Positions 19,216 through 27,069 of a DNA stretch of 64,000 bases are shown piece after piece. Positions within the stretch are counted from its first letter, which is position 1. Each line of letters begins with the position of its first letter. The stretch is from Rothia mucilaginosa (GTDB lineage: Bacteria > Actinomycetota > Actinomycetes > Actinomycetales > Micrococcaceae): assembly GCF_901875305.1 (NCBI RefSeq), contig NZ_CABFLY010000002.1, positions 1-64,000 of the forward strand, read 5' to 3'. The position numbers and the translations under genes were made by a program. The notes under the pieces are model-generated. The model ran no database searches, had not been told where the DNA came from, and saw only the letters and a program-made list of their open reading frames with translations.

Positions 19216-19853
19216 GTGCGCTTCGGATCTTATGCATGAGTCTGTCGAATATCTGGTGCGTGGGTATCAGAGGGTTCGACCCGATCGACGTGCTAGGCGC
19301 GTTTGCGGTAGTTGCGTAAGAAGTTCTATGCGCTTACGGTGCCGGGTTGGTCTGAGAAATCGTTAGGTAATTTCTGGGGGCTGTCTTCTAACTGTATGTT
19401 GCGTTATGTTACCTCCGGTCGGACATGGATCCGGGTGGAGGAGGAGAGCCTGAGCCGTGAAATTGCTGGCAGAGGGGGCAGTTTAGGTAGAAATATAAAT
19501 ATGAGCTTAAATCTAAATGTTGGAATATGTCTGAGCATGTGGGTATTCGATGGTACATTTGATATCAAGGAGCCGTGTTCAACGTTACGTAAACCGCCAT
19601 TTGGTTGATAAATTTCCTTGATATATCAAGGAATATTTAGGTTCATGTGACCTGAACGCGGTCCGGCACACTCAAAATTTCACAGCCGTAAAACCAACAT
19701 AAACCCACGCGAAGACACCTCTTCGCATACTACCTTTCTGGCACGACGAGAAGGGATGAACGCCCTCGGCACATCCCGCCGGGTGGGGATTTGGGCAGGT
19801 TTGCGGCATAACAATCCCGCCCCTCGGGGCGTGGAAAGGAAAGCAATACAATC
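19216..19853. other. Long spacer before first lactate permease; AT-richer than its surroundings
   Basis: No convincing gene is present in these 638 bases. A 98-codon open frame from 19312 has no ribosome binding site and no recognisable domain. The part from 19490 to 19635 is clearly richer in A and T than the flanks and carries palindromes, including one of 20 bp at 19614. The last 60 bases hold the GGAAAGGAAAG ribosome binding region for the permease. Confidence 0.5.
19614..19633. promoter_or_regulatory. Perfect 20-bp palindrome upstream of lactate permease
   Basis: TTCCTTGATATATCAAGGAA is its own reverse complement. A related TTGATATCAAGG lies 55 bases upstream at 19559. The site is 220 bases before the permease start. 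It looks like an operator for a dimeric repressor, but the regulator is not in the window and the palindrome does not match the operator described for corynebacterial LldR. Confidence 0.5.
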
Positions 19854-21494
19854 ATGTGGCAGCAAGTCTACGACCCGCTGCACTCGAGCGCACTCTCCGC
19901 ACTCGTAGCAGCAGTCCCGATTATTTTCTTCCTTCTGGGCCTCACCGTCCTGAAGCTCAGCGGTATTAAATCTGCCGTCATCTCCCTGGTGCTCGCACTC
20001 GTTATCGGTTGCGGCATCTTCGGTATGCCCGTGCTCGCAGGTGCCGGCTCTATCCTCCACGGCTTCCTTGCAGGCCTGTGGCCCATCGGCTGGATTGTCC
20101 TCATGGCAGTGTGGCTCTACCGCATTTCCGTGCGTTCCGGTGGTTTTGAAATCGTCCGCTCTTCCATCTCCTCCATCTCTACCGACCAGCGCATCCAGAT
20201 GCTGCTGATTGCCTTCTGCTTCGGTGGCTTCCTTGAAGGTGCTGCTGGCTTCGGTATCCCGATTGCTATCTGTGCAGCACTGCTGGTGTCCTTGGGCTTC
20301 AACCCGCTCAAGGCCGCAATGTTCGCCCTGATTGCTAACGTGAGCTCCGGTGCGTACGGCGCTATCGGTATTCCCGTGACCACCGCAGCAACCCGCGGTG
20401 GCGTGGACCTGCACGGCCTGTCCACTGAGTTGGTTCTGGTTATCCAGATTATTGCAGCCCTCATCCCCGTGCTGCTTGTCGCAATTCAGGACGGTCTGCG
20501 CGGTATCCGCGAGGTCGGTCTGGTCGCACTGATCGTTGGCCTCGTCTACTCCGGCGGCCAGTCCGTTCTGCTCGCAGGCCTCGGCAACCCCGAGCTCGTT
20601 GATATCATCCCGCCGCTGCTGGCCCTGGTGGTGCTGGCACTCATTATGCAGAAGTGGCAGCCCAAGAACCTTTTCCGCGAGCCCACTGCTCCCTCCCTGG
20701 AAGAGGTTGAGGCTCAGCAGAGCGTCAAGTACTCCGGTGGTGAAATCCTCAAGGCATGGAGCCCCTTCGTCTACCTGTCCGTCGTGATTTTGCTCTGGTC
20801 GACCGCTTTCAAGCCGCTCTTCGCTAAGGGCGGTCTGTTGGCCTTCAGCAACGTTACCTTCCCGATTCCGTGGGTGCACAGGAGCATCCAGCAGGCAGCA
20901 CCAATTGTTCCGACTCCTAAGGCTTTTGACGTGACCTACACCTGGAGCATCATTGGCGCTTCCGGTACCGCAATTCTGGTGGCAGCTATTATCACCATTC
21001 TGACCTCCTCCATCAGCTGGGGTGAGGCTATCGAGGAACTCGGCGCTACCTGGAAGCAGCTGAAGACCCCGATTATCATGATTTGCTTGGTGATGTCCGT
21101 TGCTAACGTCATGAACTACGCAGGTATGATTACCTCCATCGCACTGGCTGTTGCTGCTGTGGGTGCAATCTTCCCGCTGCTGTCCCCGATTATCGGTTGG
21201 ATCGGCGTGTTCGTGACCGGTTCCGTGGTGAACAACAACATCCTCTTCGCCGGCCTGCAGGCTACCACTGCACAGCAGATTAGCGTGAACCCGACCCTGC
21301 TGGTTGCTTCTAACACCGCCGGTGGTGTGATGGCTAAGATTGTGTCCCCGCAGTCGATTGCTATCGCGGCCGCTTCGGTGAACAGCGCCGGTCAGGAATC
21401 GAAGATTACCTCGATGGCTATCAAGTACAGTGCAGCCCTGCTGGTTGTTACCTGTGTTTGGGTTTACGTCCTGTCGCTGGTTATGCCTTCCTAA
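19854..21494 (+). CDS. lctP: L-lactate permease (first copy)
   Basis: A 546-residue membrane carrier of the LctP family, which imports lactate with protons. The sequence is almost entirely hydrophobic helices (about 12-14). EGAAGFGIPIAI, YGAIGIPVTTAATRGG and FVTGSVVNNNILFAGLQ are typical family motifs. ATG 19854 follows GGAAAGGAAAGC. The neighbour at 22021 is a paralogue with the same N-terminus and the same motifs in the same order. A terminator lies 40 bases after the stop, so the two copies are separately transcribed. Confidence 0.92.
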   Translation: MWQQVYDPLHSSALSALVAAVPIIFFLLGLTVLKLSGIKSAVISLVLALVIGCGIFGMPVLAGAGSILHGFLAGLWPIGWIVLMAVWLYRISVRSGGFEIVRSSISSISTDQRIQMLLIAFCFGGFLEGAAGFGIPIAICAALLVSLGFNPLKAAMFALIANVSSGAYGAIGIPVTTAATRGGVDLHGLSTELVLVIQIIAALIPVLLVAIQDGLRGIREVGLVALIVGLVYSGGQSVLLAGLGNPELVDIIPPLLALVVLALIMQKWQPKNLFREPTAPSLEEVEAQQSVKYSGGEILKAWSPFVYLSVVILLWSTAFKPLFAKGGLLAFSNVTFPIPWVHRSIQQAAPIVPTPKAFDVTYTWSIIGASGTAILVAAIITILTSSISWGEAIEELGATWKQLKTPIIMICLVMSVANVMNYAGMITSIALAVAAVGAIFPLLSPIIGWIGVFVTGSVVNNNILFAGLQATTAQQISVNPTLLVASNTAGGVMAKIVSPQSIAIAAASVNSAGQESKITSMAIKYSAALLVVTCVWVYVLSLVMPS

Positions 21495-21535
21495 CATAGG
21501 TTTGGGTACCCCCGTGGGGAATCCCGAATCGTGGA

Positions 21536-21571
21536 GCGAGCCCCCGTCCATTGGTGTGGACGGGGGCTCGC
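21536..21571 (+). terminator. Hairpin terminator after first lactate permease
   Basis: GCGAGCCCCCGTCCA and TGGACGGGGGCTCGC form a 15-bp perfect stem with a 6-base loop. No T run follows, but the stem is very stable. Confidence 0.75.
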
Positions 21572-22020
21572 ATACGTATTGGATAGTTATCACAGGTCTG
21601 GGGAGGGTGCGCCCTTCCTCAGCTGGGGTGAATAGCACAGGGTATAGATAACCAATAAATGATAATGATACCTAAACGATATCTTATTCTGTAAAAACCC
21701 CTAACAATCAACAAACGATGATGATAACCTTCTATGTGGGCATTGGCGCCAAAGGCGAGTACGCGGGCTGAAAGATTTTAGCCTTGAGGCCTCTGACATG
21801 AGCACCAGTGCCCCGCATCGTAGGTATCCTTCCCTGTGCACCGCCTTCCGTCAGAGCCCCGCACACAGACACGATGTTGCTACGCCTTCCGGGCGAAACT
21901 CGCAGTAGCAGAGGCGGCGTGAGGTTGCGCTTCCGCATACCCAATAGGGATGAGCAGAACGTACCCTACAGCGACATCCAAACCGCGGTAGGTAACCCCT
22001 GCAGCGGGGAAGGACAGCAT
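21572..22020. other. Spacer and leader before second lactate permease
   Basis: An AT-rich patch at 21645-21735 holds GATAATGATA, GATATCTTATTC and GATGATGATAA, which probably includes the promoter and may include regulator sites. From 21808 the permease frame is open upstream of its start, but that stretch encodes a Pro/Arg-rich sequence unlike the family and has no start with a good box. GGGGAAGGA at 22006-22014 is the ribosome binding site of the permease. Confidence 0.45.
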
Positions 22021-23643
22021 ATGTGGTCTCAAACTTATGACCCTCTCAACGCCCCGGTGCTTTCGGCACTCGTGGCGGCATCCCCCATTATTCTTTTTCT
22101 GCTCTGCCTCACGGTGTTCAAGCTCAGCGGCATCAAATCAGCCCTGATTACTCTTGCGGTCACCCTGGGCATTGCGCTGGGCGTTTTTCATCTACCTGTG
22201 ACGGCGGCAGCCGGCTCTATTCTCTACGGATTCCTCTCCGCGTTCTGGCCTATCGGCTGGATTGTGCTCATGGCTGTGTGGCTCTACCGCATTACGGTGC
22301 GTAGCGGAAAGTTCGCCGTTGTGAGGGCCTCGGTTTCCTCCATTTCTGCGGACCAGCGCATCCAGGTGTTGCTCATTGCCCTCTGCTTTGCCGGCTTTAT
22401 CGAGGGCGCGGCTGGTTTCGGTATCCCGATTGCTATCTCTGTGGCGTTGCTGGTCGCCTTGGGCTTTAACCCGCTCAAAGCAGCCATGCTCTCTTTGGTT
22501 TCTAATGCCACTGTGGGCGCGTACGGTGCAGTCGGTATTCCAGTGACCACCGGTGCCGCTATCGGTAACGTAGACCTGGGACATCTCTCTGATCAGATGG
22601 TCTGGGTTCTGCAGATTTTTGCGGCTCTCGTACCTGTGCTCGTGGTCGCTATTCAGGATGGTTTGCATGGTATCCGTGAGGTTGGGCCGGTTGCGTTGGC
22701 TACCGGCATCGTTATTTCCGGTGTGCAGTGCGTCATGCTGTGGATTCTGCAGGCTCCCGAGCTTATCGGTATTCTGCCCCCGCTGGTTGGCCTGGTCTTC
22801 CTGGCAGTTATTATGCGCTTCTGGCAGCCTAAGCACATTTACCGAGAGCCCACAGCCCCGACCCTGGAAGAGCTGGCAGAGAAGAAAGACCCAGTCTATA
22901 GCCTGCGTAAAATCGCTAACGCCTGGAGCCCCTTTATCTTCCTCTCCGCTACCATCCTGCTCTGGTCCACCCTGTTGAAGCCCGTCTTCGACGCTAACGG
23001 CCCCCTGGGCTTTGCAAACCTGAGCTTCCATGTGCCCGGTATCCACCACCAGATTGGTGATGGTGAGGGCCTGGCAATTCACGCGGTCTTCAACTGGAAC
23101 ATCTTCGGGGCTGCAGGTACCGCAATTTTGGTAGCGGCTCTTCTGTCCGCCCTGACCTCGAAGATTACCGTGCGTGAGACTCTGCAGGAGCTTAACGGAT
23201 CCTGGCAACAGCTGAAGAAGCCCATCTATATGATTTGCCTGGTGATGTCTGTAGCAAACCTGATGAACTACGCCGGTATGACTTCTTCTATCGCCCTTGC
23301 GGTGGCTTCCGCCGGTGCGCTCTTCCCGCTCTTCTCGCCTGCTATTGGCTGGGTCGGTGTGTTTGTGACCGGATCGGTGACCAACAACAACGTGCTCTTT
23401 GCTGGACTGCAGGCAAGCACCGCACAGCAGATTGGTGTGGACCCCGCTATGCTAGTGGCTGCCAACACCTCCGGTGGTGTGATGGGTAAGATTGTTTCCC
23501 CGCAGTCGATTGCGGTGGCGGTTGCCGCCGTGAACCAGGCAGGTCAGGAGTCGAAGGTCACCTCGATTACCATCAAGTACAGCCTCTTCCTGCTGGTACT
23601 GCTGTGCATCTGGACTTACCTCCTCTCGCTGTTTATGCACTAG
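22021..23643 (+). CDS. lctP: L-lactate permease (second copy)
   Basis: A 540-residue paralogue of the preceding permease; both begin MW-Q-YDPL and share EGAAGFGIPIAI, YGAVGIPVTTG and VTGSV-NNNVLFAGLQ, so the pair arose by duplication. The two differ more in the central loop (about residues 280-370) than in the helices. ATG 22021 was chosen over an in-frame start at 21808 because it aligns with the first copy and follows GGGGAAGGA. Different substrate range or regulation (lactate versus glycolate, for example) is possible but not shown. Confidence 0.92.
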   Translation: MWSQTYDPLNAPVLSALVAASPIILFLLCLTVFKLSGIKSALITLAVTLGIALGVFHLPVTAAAGSILYGFLSAFWPIGWIVLMAVWLYRITVRSGKFAVVRASVSSISADQRIQVLLIALCFAGFIEGAAGFGIPIAISVALLVALGFNPLKAAMLSLVSNATVGAYGAVGIPVTTGAAIGNVDLGHLSDQMVWVLQIFAALVPVLVVAIQDGLHGIREVGPVALATGIVISGVQCVMLWILQAPELIGILPPLVGLVFLAVIMRFWQPKHIYREPTAPTLEELAEKKDPVYSLRKIANAWSPFIFLSATILLWSTLLKPVFDANGPLGFANLSFHVPGIHHQIGDGEGLAIHAVFNWNIFGAAGTAILVAALLSALTSKITVRETLQELNGSWQQLKKPIYMICLVMSVANLMNYAGMTSSIALAVASAGALFPLFSPAIGWVGVFVTGSVTNNNVLFAGLQASTAQQIGVDPAMLVAANTSGGVMGKIVSPQSIAVAVAAVNQAGQESKVTSITIKYSLFLLVLLCIWTYLLSLFMH

Positions 23644-23682
23644 CTCCGTTCCTGACTCTCCCAAAAACGGGGGAGGGCTCCT

Positions 23683-23721
23683 CGAATGCCCGTCGCTGCA
23701 CGCCGTAGCGGTGGGCATTCG
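23683..23721 (+). terminator. Hairpin terminator after second lactate permease
   Basis: CGAATGCCC and GGGCATTCG pair, with an inner CGCT/AGCG pairing. It lies about 40 bases after the stop. No long T run follows. Confidence 0.55.
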
Positions 23722-23926
23722 CTGTATATTCGGATACTCGAATCTGGGCATGTGCGGTGATGCCATGCGGGCACTATCGGGGAAGAGTAAAATGGGTACC
23801 TGTGCCCCACGCACTAAAAACGACGCGCGCGGAGACAGCTACCCGGCTATTGGCCGGATAGTTGCCTGCTTGTCTGCTGCGATGGGGCGCATCTAGCAGA
23901 CGACCTACTAGTATGAGGAGACGGCG

Positions 23927-24319
23927 ATGCAGAGTCTTGCAACGGTTACCACCGTTTTCGCCTTTGTGGCAATCGCAATTCATATCTACATCTGGGTTAT
24001 TGAGTCCTTCCTCTGGACGAAGCCCAAGGGCCGTGAAATCTTCGGCATGACCGAGGAATTTGCGGAATCTACCAGGGAAATGGCGGCCAATCAGGGCCTG
24101 TACAACCTGATGCTTGCCTGGATTGCTGCAACTGGCCTGCTGGCTTTCTGGTTTGGCTCTCCGCAGGTTGGTGTGGCTCTGCTCTTCGCGGGTCTGGGCG
24201 CTATGGCTATCGCCGGTATCTACCTGTTCCTGACTTCCCCGGCTAAGCGTAAGCCCGCGTTGATTCAGCTGGTTCCGCCGTTGCTGTCCCTGATTTTCCT
24301 CTTTGTGACCATCCGCTAA
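23927..24319 (+). CDS. DUF1304 family membrane protein
   Basis: A 130-residue protein with four predicted membrane helices (about residues 3-25, 55-75, 78-98 and 108-128). The sequence HIYIWVIESFLW near residue 19 and NQGLYNLMLAWIA near residue 57 are typical of DUF1304, a family of small inner-membrane proteins of unknown function. TGAGGAGACGGCG supplies a ribosome binding site. It is a single-gene unit, with hairpins on both sides. Confidence 0.8.
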   Translation: MQSLATVTTVFAFVAIAIHIYIWVIESFLWTKPKGREIFGMTEEFAESTREMAANQGLYNLMLAWIAATGLLAFWFGSPQVGVALLFAGLGAMAIAGIYLFLTSPAKRKPALIQLVPPLLSLIFLFVTIR

Positions 24320-24355
24320 GGTCGGCTGGGCTCGTAGAGAGGCACTAATCTTCAG

Positions 24356-24396
24356 GCCGCGCGTTGCATCGAAGAAGGATGCGGTGCGCGGCTTTT
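24356..24396 (+). terminator. Intrinsic terminator after DUF1304 gene
   Basis: GCCGCGC-GTT-GCATC and GATGC-GGT-GCGCGGC pair around GAAGAAG, and TTTT follows. It faces the convergent tag gene. Confidence 0.8.
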
Positions 24397-24436
24397 CTGT
24401 GCCCTCTGCGCCCATGCCGTGGAGGAGGGACTGTCT

Positions 24437-25225
24437 CTAGGCGAAGAGCCCTGAGCAGCCGCGCCGATGTGAATCAAGCAGGTGGGCGTCCACCATACCG
24501 ACCGCGCACATGAGAGCATAGGCGGTTACCGGTCCCAGGAAGACACCGCCCAGTGCTTTGAAAGACTTGGCGAGTAGTGCGGACTCGGCGGTATCGGTCG
24601 GAATCTCATCTAGAGTGCGCGGTGCAATGGTCTCGCTCGGCGCAAAGGACCACAGCCAGGCTGGTAGGCCGCCCGGTACGCGGGTGCCGTCGGGCAGGGT
24701 GCGCTCACGCATCCGTTCCAGGTCTTCATGGCCTAGCGTGCGAACTCGACGACGTCGGGCGTTGGGGGCCTCGGCGCTATCCGCAGTTGTCGGGGTACAT
24801 GTGGGAGAGATGAGGGGAAGGCGAATATCCTCCGCGGACGCGCCCCGCGGCGTAGCGGCCAGCTCGTGCATCCGCAGGGTGAGCCTGGCGTTGGAAATCA
24901 CTGCCCGGATCTTTCGTTCATTGCGGATAATGTCTTCATCCTCGAGGAGCCGCGCAACATCCTGCTCGGTGAACGCAGCTACGCGTTCGGGATCGAACCC
25001 CTCAAAAGCCCGGCGGAATGCCTCGCGGCGGGCAAGAATTGTGTGCCAGGAGAGCCCCACCTGGAATGCTTCTAGACTGAGCGCCTCAAAGAGTCCTCGC
25101 TCATCGGTGACGGGTACACCCCACTCAGTGTCGTAGTAATCGCGCAGGAGGTTATTGGTCACCCACGTGGGATAGTTCGGGGTGTTTTCAATGGAAGCGA
25201 CGAGAATATTAGGTTGCGAAGTCAC
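24437..25225 (-). CDS. tag: DNA-3-methyladenine glycosylase I (Tag), divergent metal site
   Basis: Tag excises 3-methyladenine from DNA. The family core is clear: WGVPVTDERGLFEALSLEAFQVGLSWHTIL (in part EAFQVGLSW, with the catalytic Glu region) and FKALGGVFLGPVTAYALM. Start is GTG 25225, since AAAGGAG lies six bases upstream; this gives 262 residues against about 190 for E. coli. The excess is a Pro/Arg-rich insert of about 70 residues (about 130-195). The zinc ligands known from E. coli (Cys4, His17, His175, Cys179) are mostly absent: Tyr18, Tyr31 and Ser252 stand where the Cys, His and Cys are expected, and only His248 is kept. Activity is probable but not assured. Confidence 0.82.
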   Translation of the reverse strand: MTSQPNILVASIENTPNYPTWVTNNLLRDYYDTEWGVPVTDERGLFEALSLEAFQVGLSWHTILARREAFRRAFEGFDPERVAAFTEQDVARLLEDEDIIRNERKIRAVISNARLTLRMHELAATPRGASAEDIRLPLISPTCTPTTADSAEAPNARRRRVRTLGHEDLERMRERTLPDGTRVPGGLPAWLWSFAPSETIAPRTLDEIPTDTAESALLAKSFKALGGVFLGPVTAYALMCAVGMVDAHLLDSHRRGCSGLFA

Positions 25226-25366
25226 GATTTCTCCTTTCTGAGAATTTATCACCGATCGATATGTTACGAAATCATGTTCTAGTTAAACACTAACGCCAGC
25301 GAAAAAATTTCGCAACTATATTCGATATTGTGTGTGAAAGAGAAGATAGCGGCAAACGCAAAAAGA

Positions 25367-25399
25367 GTGGGGCACGCACTCAAAGAATACGTGCCCCAC
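25367..25399 (-). terminator. Intrinsic terminator after ogt
   Basis: GTGGGGCACG and CGTGCCCCAC form a 10-bp stem; on the minus strand the hairpin is followed by CTCTTTTTGCG. It lies between ogt and tag, so the two repair genes are transcribed separately. Confidence 0.75.
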
Positions 25400-25444
25400 C
25401 CCTGCCGAACATCGATAACCCGCTCGATGAGGGACGGACATAAG

Positions 25445-26056
25445 TTAGAAGAGCCGTGTCTCACGAACCTCGGAGGGCTCTTCCAGGGCCAGTAGGAAAC
25501 GTTTTCGGTCCACGCCTCCGGCGTAGCCGGTCATGCTACCGTCGGCACCAACCACGCGGTGGCAGGGAATCATGATGGAAATCTTATTGCGGCCCACCGC
25601 CTGGCCCACCGCCTGCGCGGGAGCTCCCGGACCCACGGCTCGCGAAATAGCGCCGTATGTGGTGGTGTACCCGGCGGGGACCGTCTTCAAATGCTCCCAG
25701 ACGATGAGCTGGAAGTCCGTGCCCTCCGGATCTAACGGCAGGTCGAACGTCGTGCGGCGGCGCTCAAAGTACTCGTCTAACTGCGTGGTGGCCAGCGCTA
25801 GGAGCTGAGCCGCTGCATATTCGCCGGCCGGTTCGTTGTCTTCTGCTGTGCCGTGTTCCCGCAGATAACCCTCGGGATTCTCGATGAACGTACCCAGCTC
25901 GTGGGGGAGTGGGAAGTGCTTCTGCTCCTCGTACCAAAGGCCGACGATTGCGTCGGCGCGGGCCGCGACGTAGAGCGTGCCGACGGGGCTGTTGTGCCGG
26001 GTGTACCAGCGGGTGGGTGCTTCCGGTAGCTGCGGCAAATCGGTCGCTTTGGTCAT
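25445..26056 (-). CDS. ogt: Methylated-DNA-protein cysteine methyltransferase
   Basis: This suicide repair protein moves alkyl groups from O6-alkylguanine to its own Cys. The active site IPCHRVVGADGSMTGYAGG is near residue 155, and GQAVGRNKISI precedes it as usual. ATG 26056 follows AGGAAGAG and gives 203 residues; the frame is open further upstream to 26119 without support. An N-terminal region with WYTRHNSPVGTLYVAA is the typical first domain. It sits beside tag, a second alkylation repair gene, with no Ada-type regulator in view. Confidence 0.92.
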   Translation of the reverse strand: MTKATDLPQLPEAPTRWYTRHNSPVGTLYVAARADAIVGLWYEEQKHFPLPHELGTFIENPEGYLREHGTAEDNEPAGEYAAAQLLALATTQLDEYFERRRTTFDLPLDPEGTDFQLIVWEHLKTVPAGYTTTYGAISRAVGPGAPAQAVGQAVGRNKISIMIPCHRVVGADGSMTGYAGGVDRKRFLLALEEPSEVRETRLF

Positions 26057-26106
26057 GCTCTTCCTCGTAGGCTCGCGGGAATGTGTCACGGACACGGTTA
26101 AAGGAC

Positions 26107-26140
26107 GGTGCCCCTCCACCCATCATAGGGGAGGGGCACC
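26107..26140 (-). terminator. Hairpin terminator of the His-tail membrane protein gene
   Basis: GGTGCCCCTCC and GGAGGGGCACC form an 11-bp stem 15 bases beyond the stop of the minus-strand gene. A T run is not obvious. Confidence 0.7.
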
Positions 26141-26154
26141 TGTGCGGTGTTATC

Positions 26155-26472
26155 TTAGCGCTCGGATTGCGCATCCTCATGCTCGTGATGCAGATGCGGC
26201 AGATGGGTCGAATGCAAATCGTGACCGAGAACGTCGTGCGCGTCGGGGTCTTCAACCGGGAATACATGCGAATACTCGGAGTAGTAACGGTATGCGGCAT
26301 ACGCGCCAATTACGCTCAGAACAATTGCCACGCCGAAGGCCCAAGGCACCGCATCGGCGGAGTAAATCAGCGAGAAAACGACGAGTAGCCAGGATAGCGC
26401 GGCGGCGAGAACCGAAACGTTCATGGCGATAATGGCTAGCTTACGGCGACGAACATCGACCATGGGTGGCAC
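26155..26472 (-). CDS. Small two-helix membrane protein with His-rich tail
   Basis: A 105-residue protein of unknown function. Two hydrophobic helices lie at about residues 11-37 and 43-62. The remaining tail is acidic and His-rich, with eight His between residues 79 and 98 (HDLHSTHLPHLHHEHED), which could bind zinc, nickel or copper. The start is GTG 26472, 14 bases after an AGGAGG box; a stop codon lies just upstream in frame, and ATG 26463 is the alternative. A terminator follows. Both ends of the protein would be cytoplasmic if the basic N-terminus stays inside. Confidence 0.65.
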   Translation of the reverse strand: MPPMVDVRRRKLAIIAMNVSVLAAALSWLLVVFSLIYSADAVPWAFGVAIVLSVIGAYAAYRYYSEYSHVFPVEDPDAHDVLGHDLHSTHLPHLHHEHEDAQSER

Positions 26473-27069
26473 GACCTAAGTCGCTTCCTCCTTCCGGGAG
26501 CCTATGCTCCGCTACGGTAAACATTGGTATGTATCGTGTGCGCGCCTATCGTTACCGACAACTATGAGCGCACCTCAATAAGCTGATACATCCATTGTAC
26601 GGCGCTTTCAATAGACAATGAAGGGGCACAACGGCGGGATACTACGACAGGTCGTATCGCAAGATAGATAGGGGACTACCTGCCCGGAATAATAACGGAT
26701 AGAGCGGGCAAAACCCGCCCGCTGAGGTTCTTGAGGGGCCGCGGCAGGCAAGCGTAGGGGCGGCAATAAAATACAGCGCGAACCCCTGGACGCGTGAGGA
26801 AACCCAGAATATGGCAAAGGAATCCTGCACGGTCCTGACACCTCACGAATAAGGCCGCAGAATCAACGAGCCAAAGAAACATCATGCTATAAGCATCTGC
26901 CATGCCTTAGGACTAATTTTTGTAGAAATTACGCCGCAATAAATACAGAAGCTGGCCCCATAAAACAGCGAAAAGCCCCGGCTACTTCAACCCCATAACG
27001 GGGGAGAAGTAGCCGGGGCTTCATCAGCTCAGGGTTTGCGCCGCTAGATTACGGCATCAAAGGCTACGG
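26473..27069. other. Long gene-free region with hairpins
   Basis: These 597 bases contain no supported gene. The section from about 26630 to 26760 carries nested inverted repeats: GATAC/GTATC around TACGAC/GTCGTA (26638-26658), CCTGCC/GGCAGG (26679-26684 with 26743-26748) and, inside the latter, AGCGGGC/GCCCGCT (26703-26723). This could be a small structured RNA; no known family was recognised. The glpK terminator occupies the right end. Confidence 0.4.
26973..27021 (-). terminator. Hairpin terminator after glpK
   Basis: AAGCCCCGGCTACTTC and GAAGTAGCCGGGGCTT pair perfectly over 16 bp with a 17-base loop. On the minus strand TTTCGCTGTTTT follows. It lies 49 bases past the glpK stop codon. Confidence 0.85.

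Noticed and set aside
21808-22020. A longer N-terminus for the second lactate permease.
   Set aside because: The 71 extra codons are Pro/Arg-rich, do not align with the first copy or the family, and lack a ribosome binding site; ATG 22021 has one.
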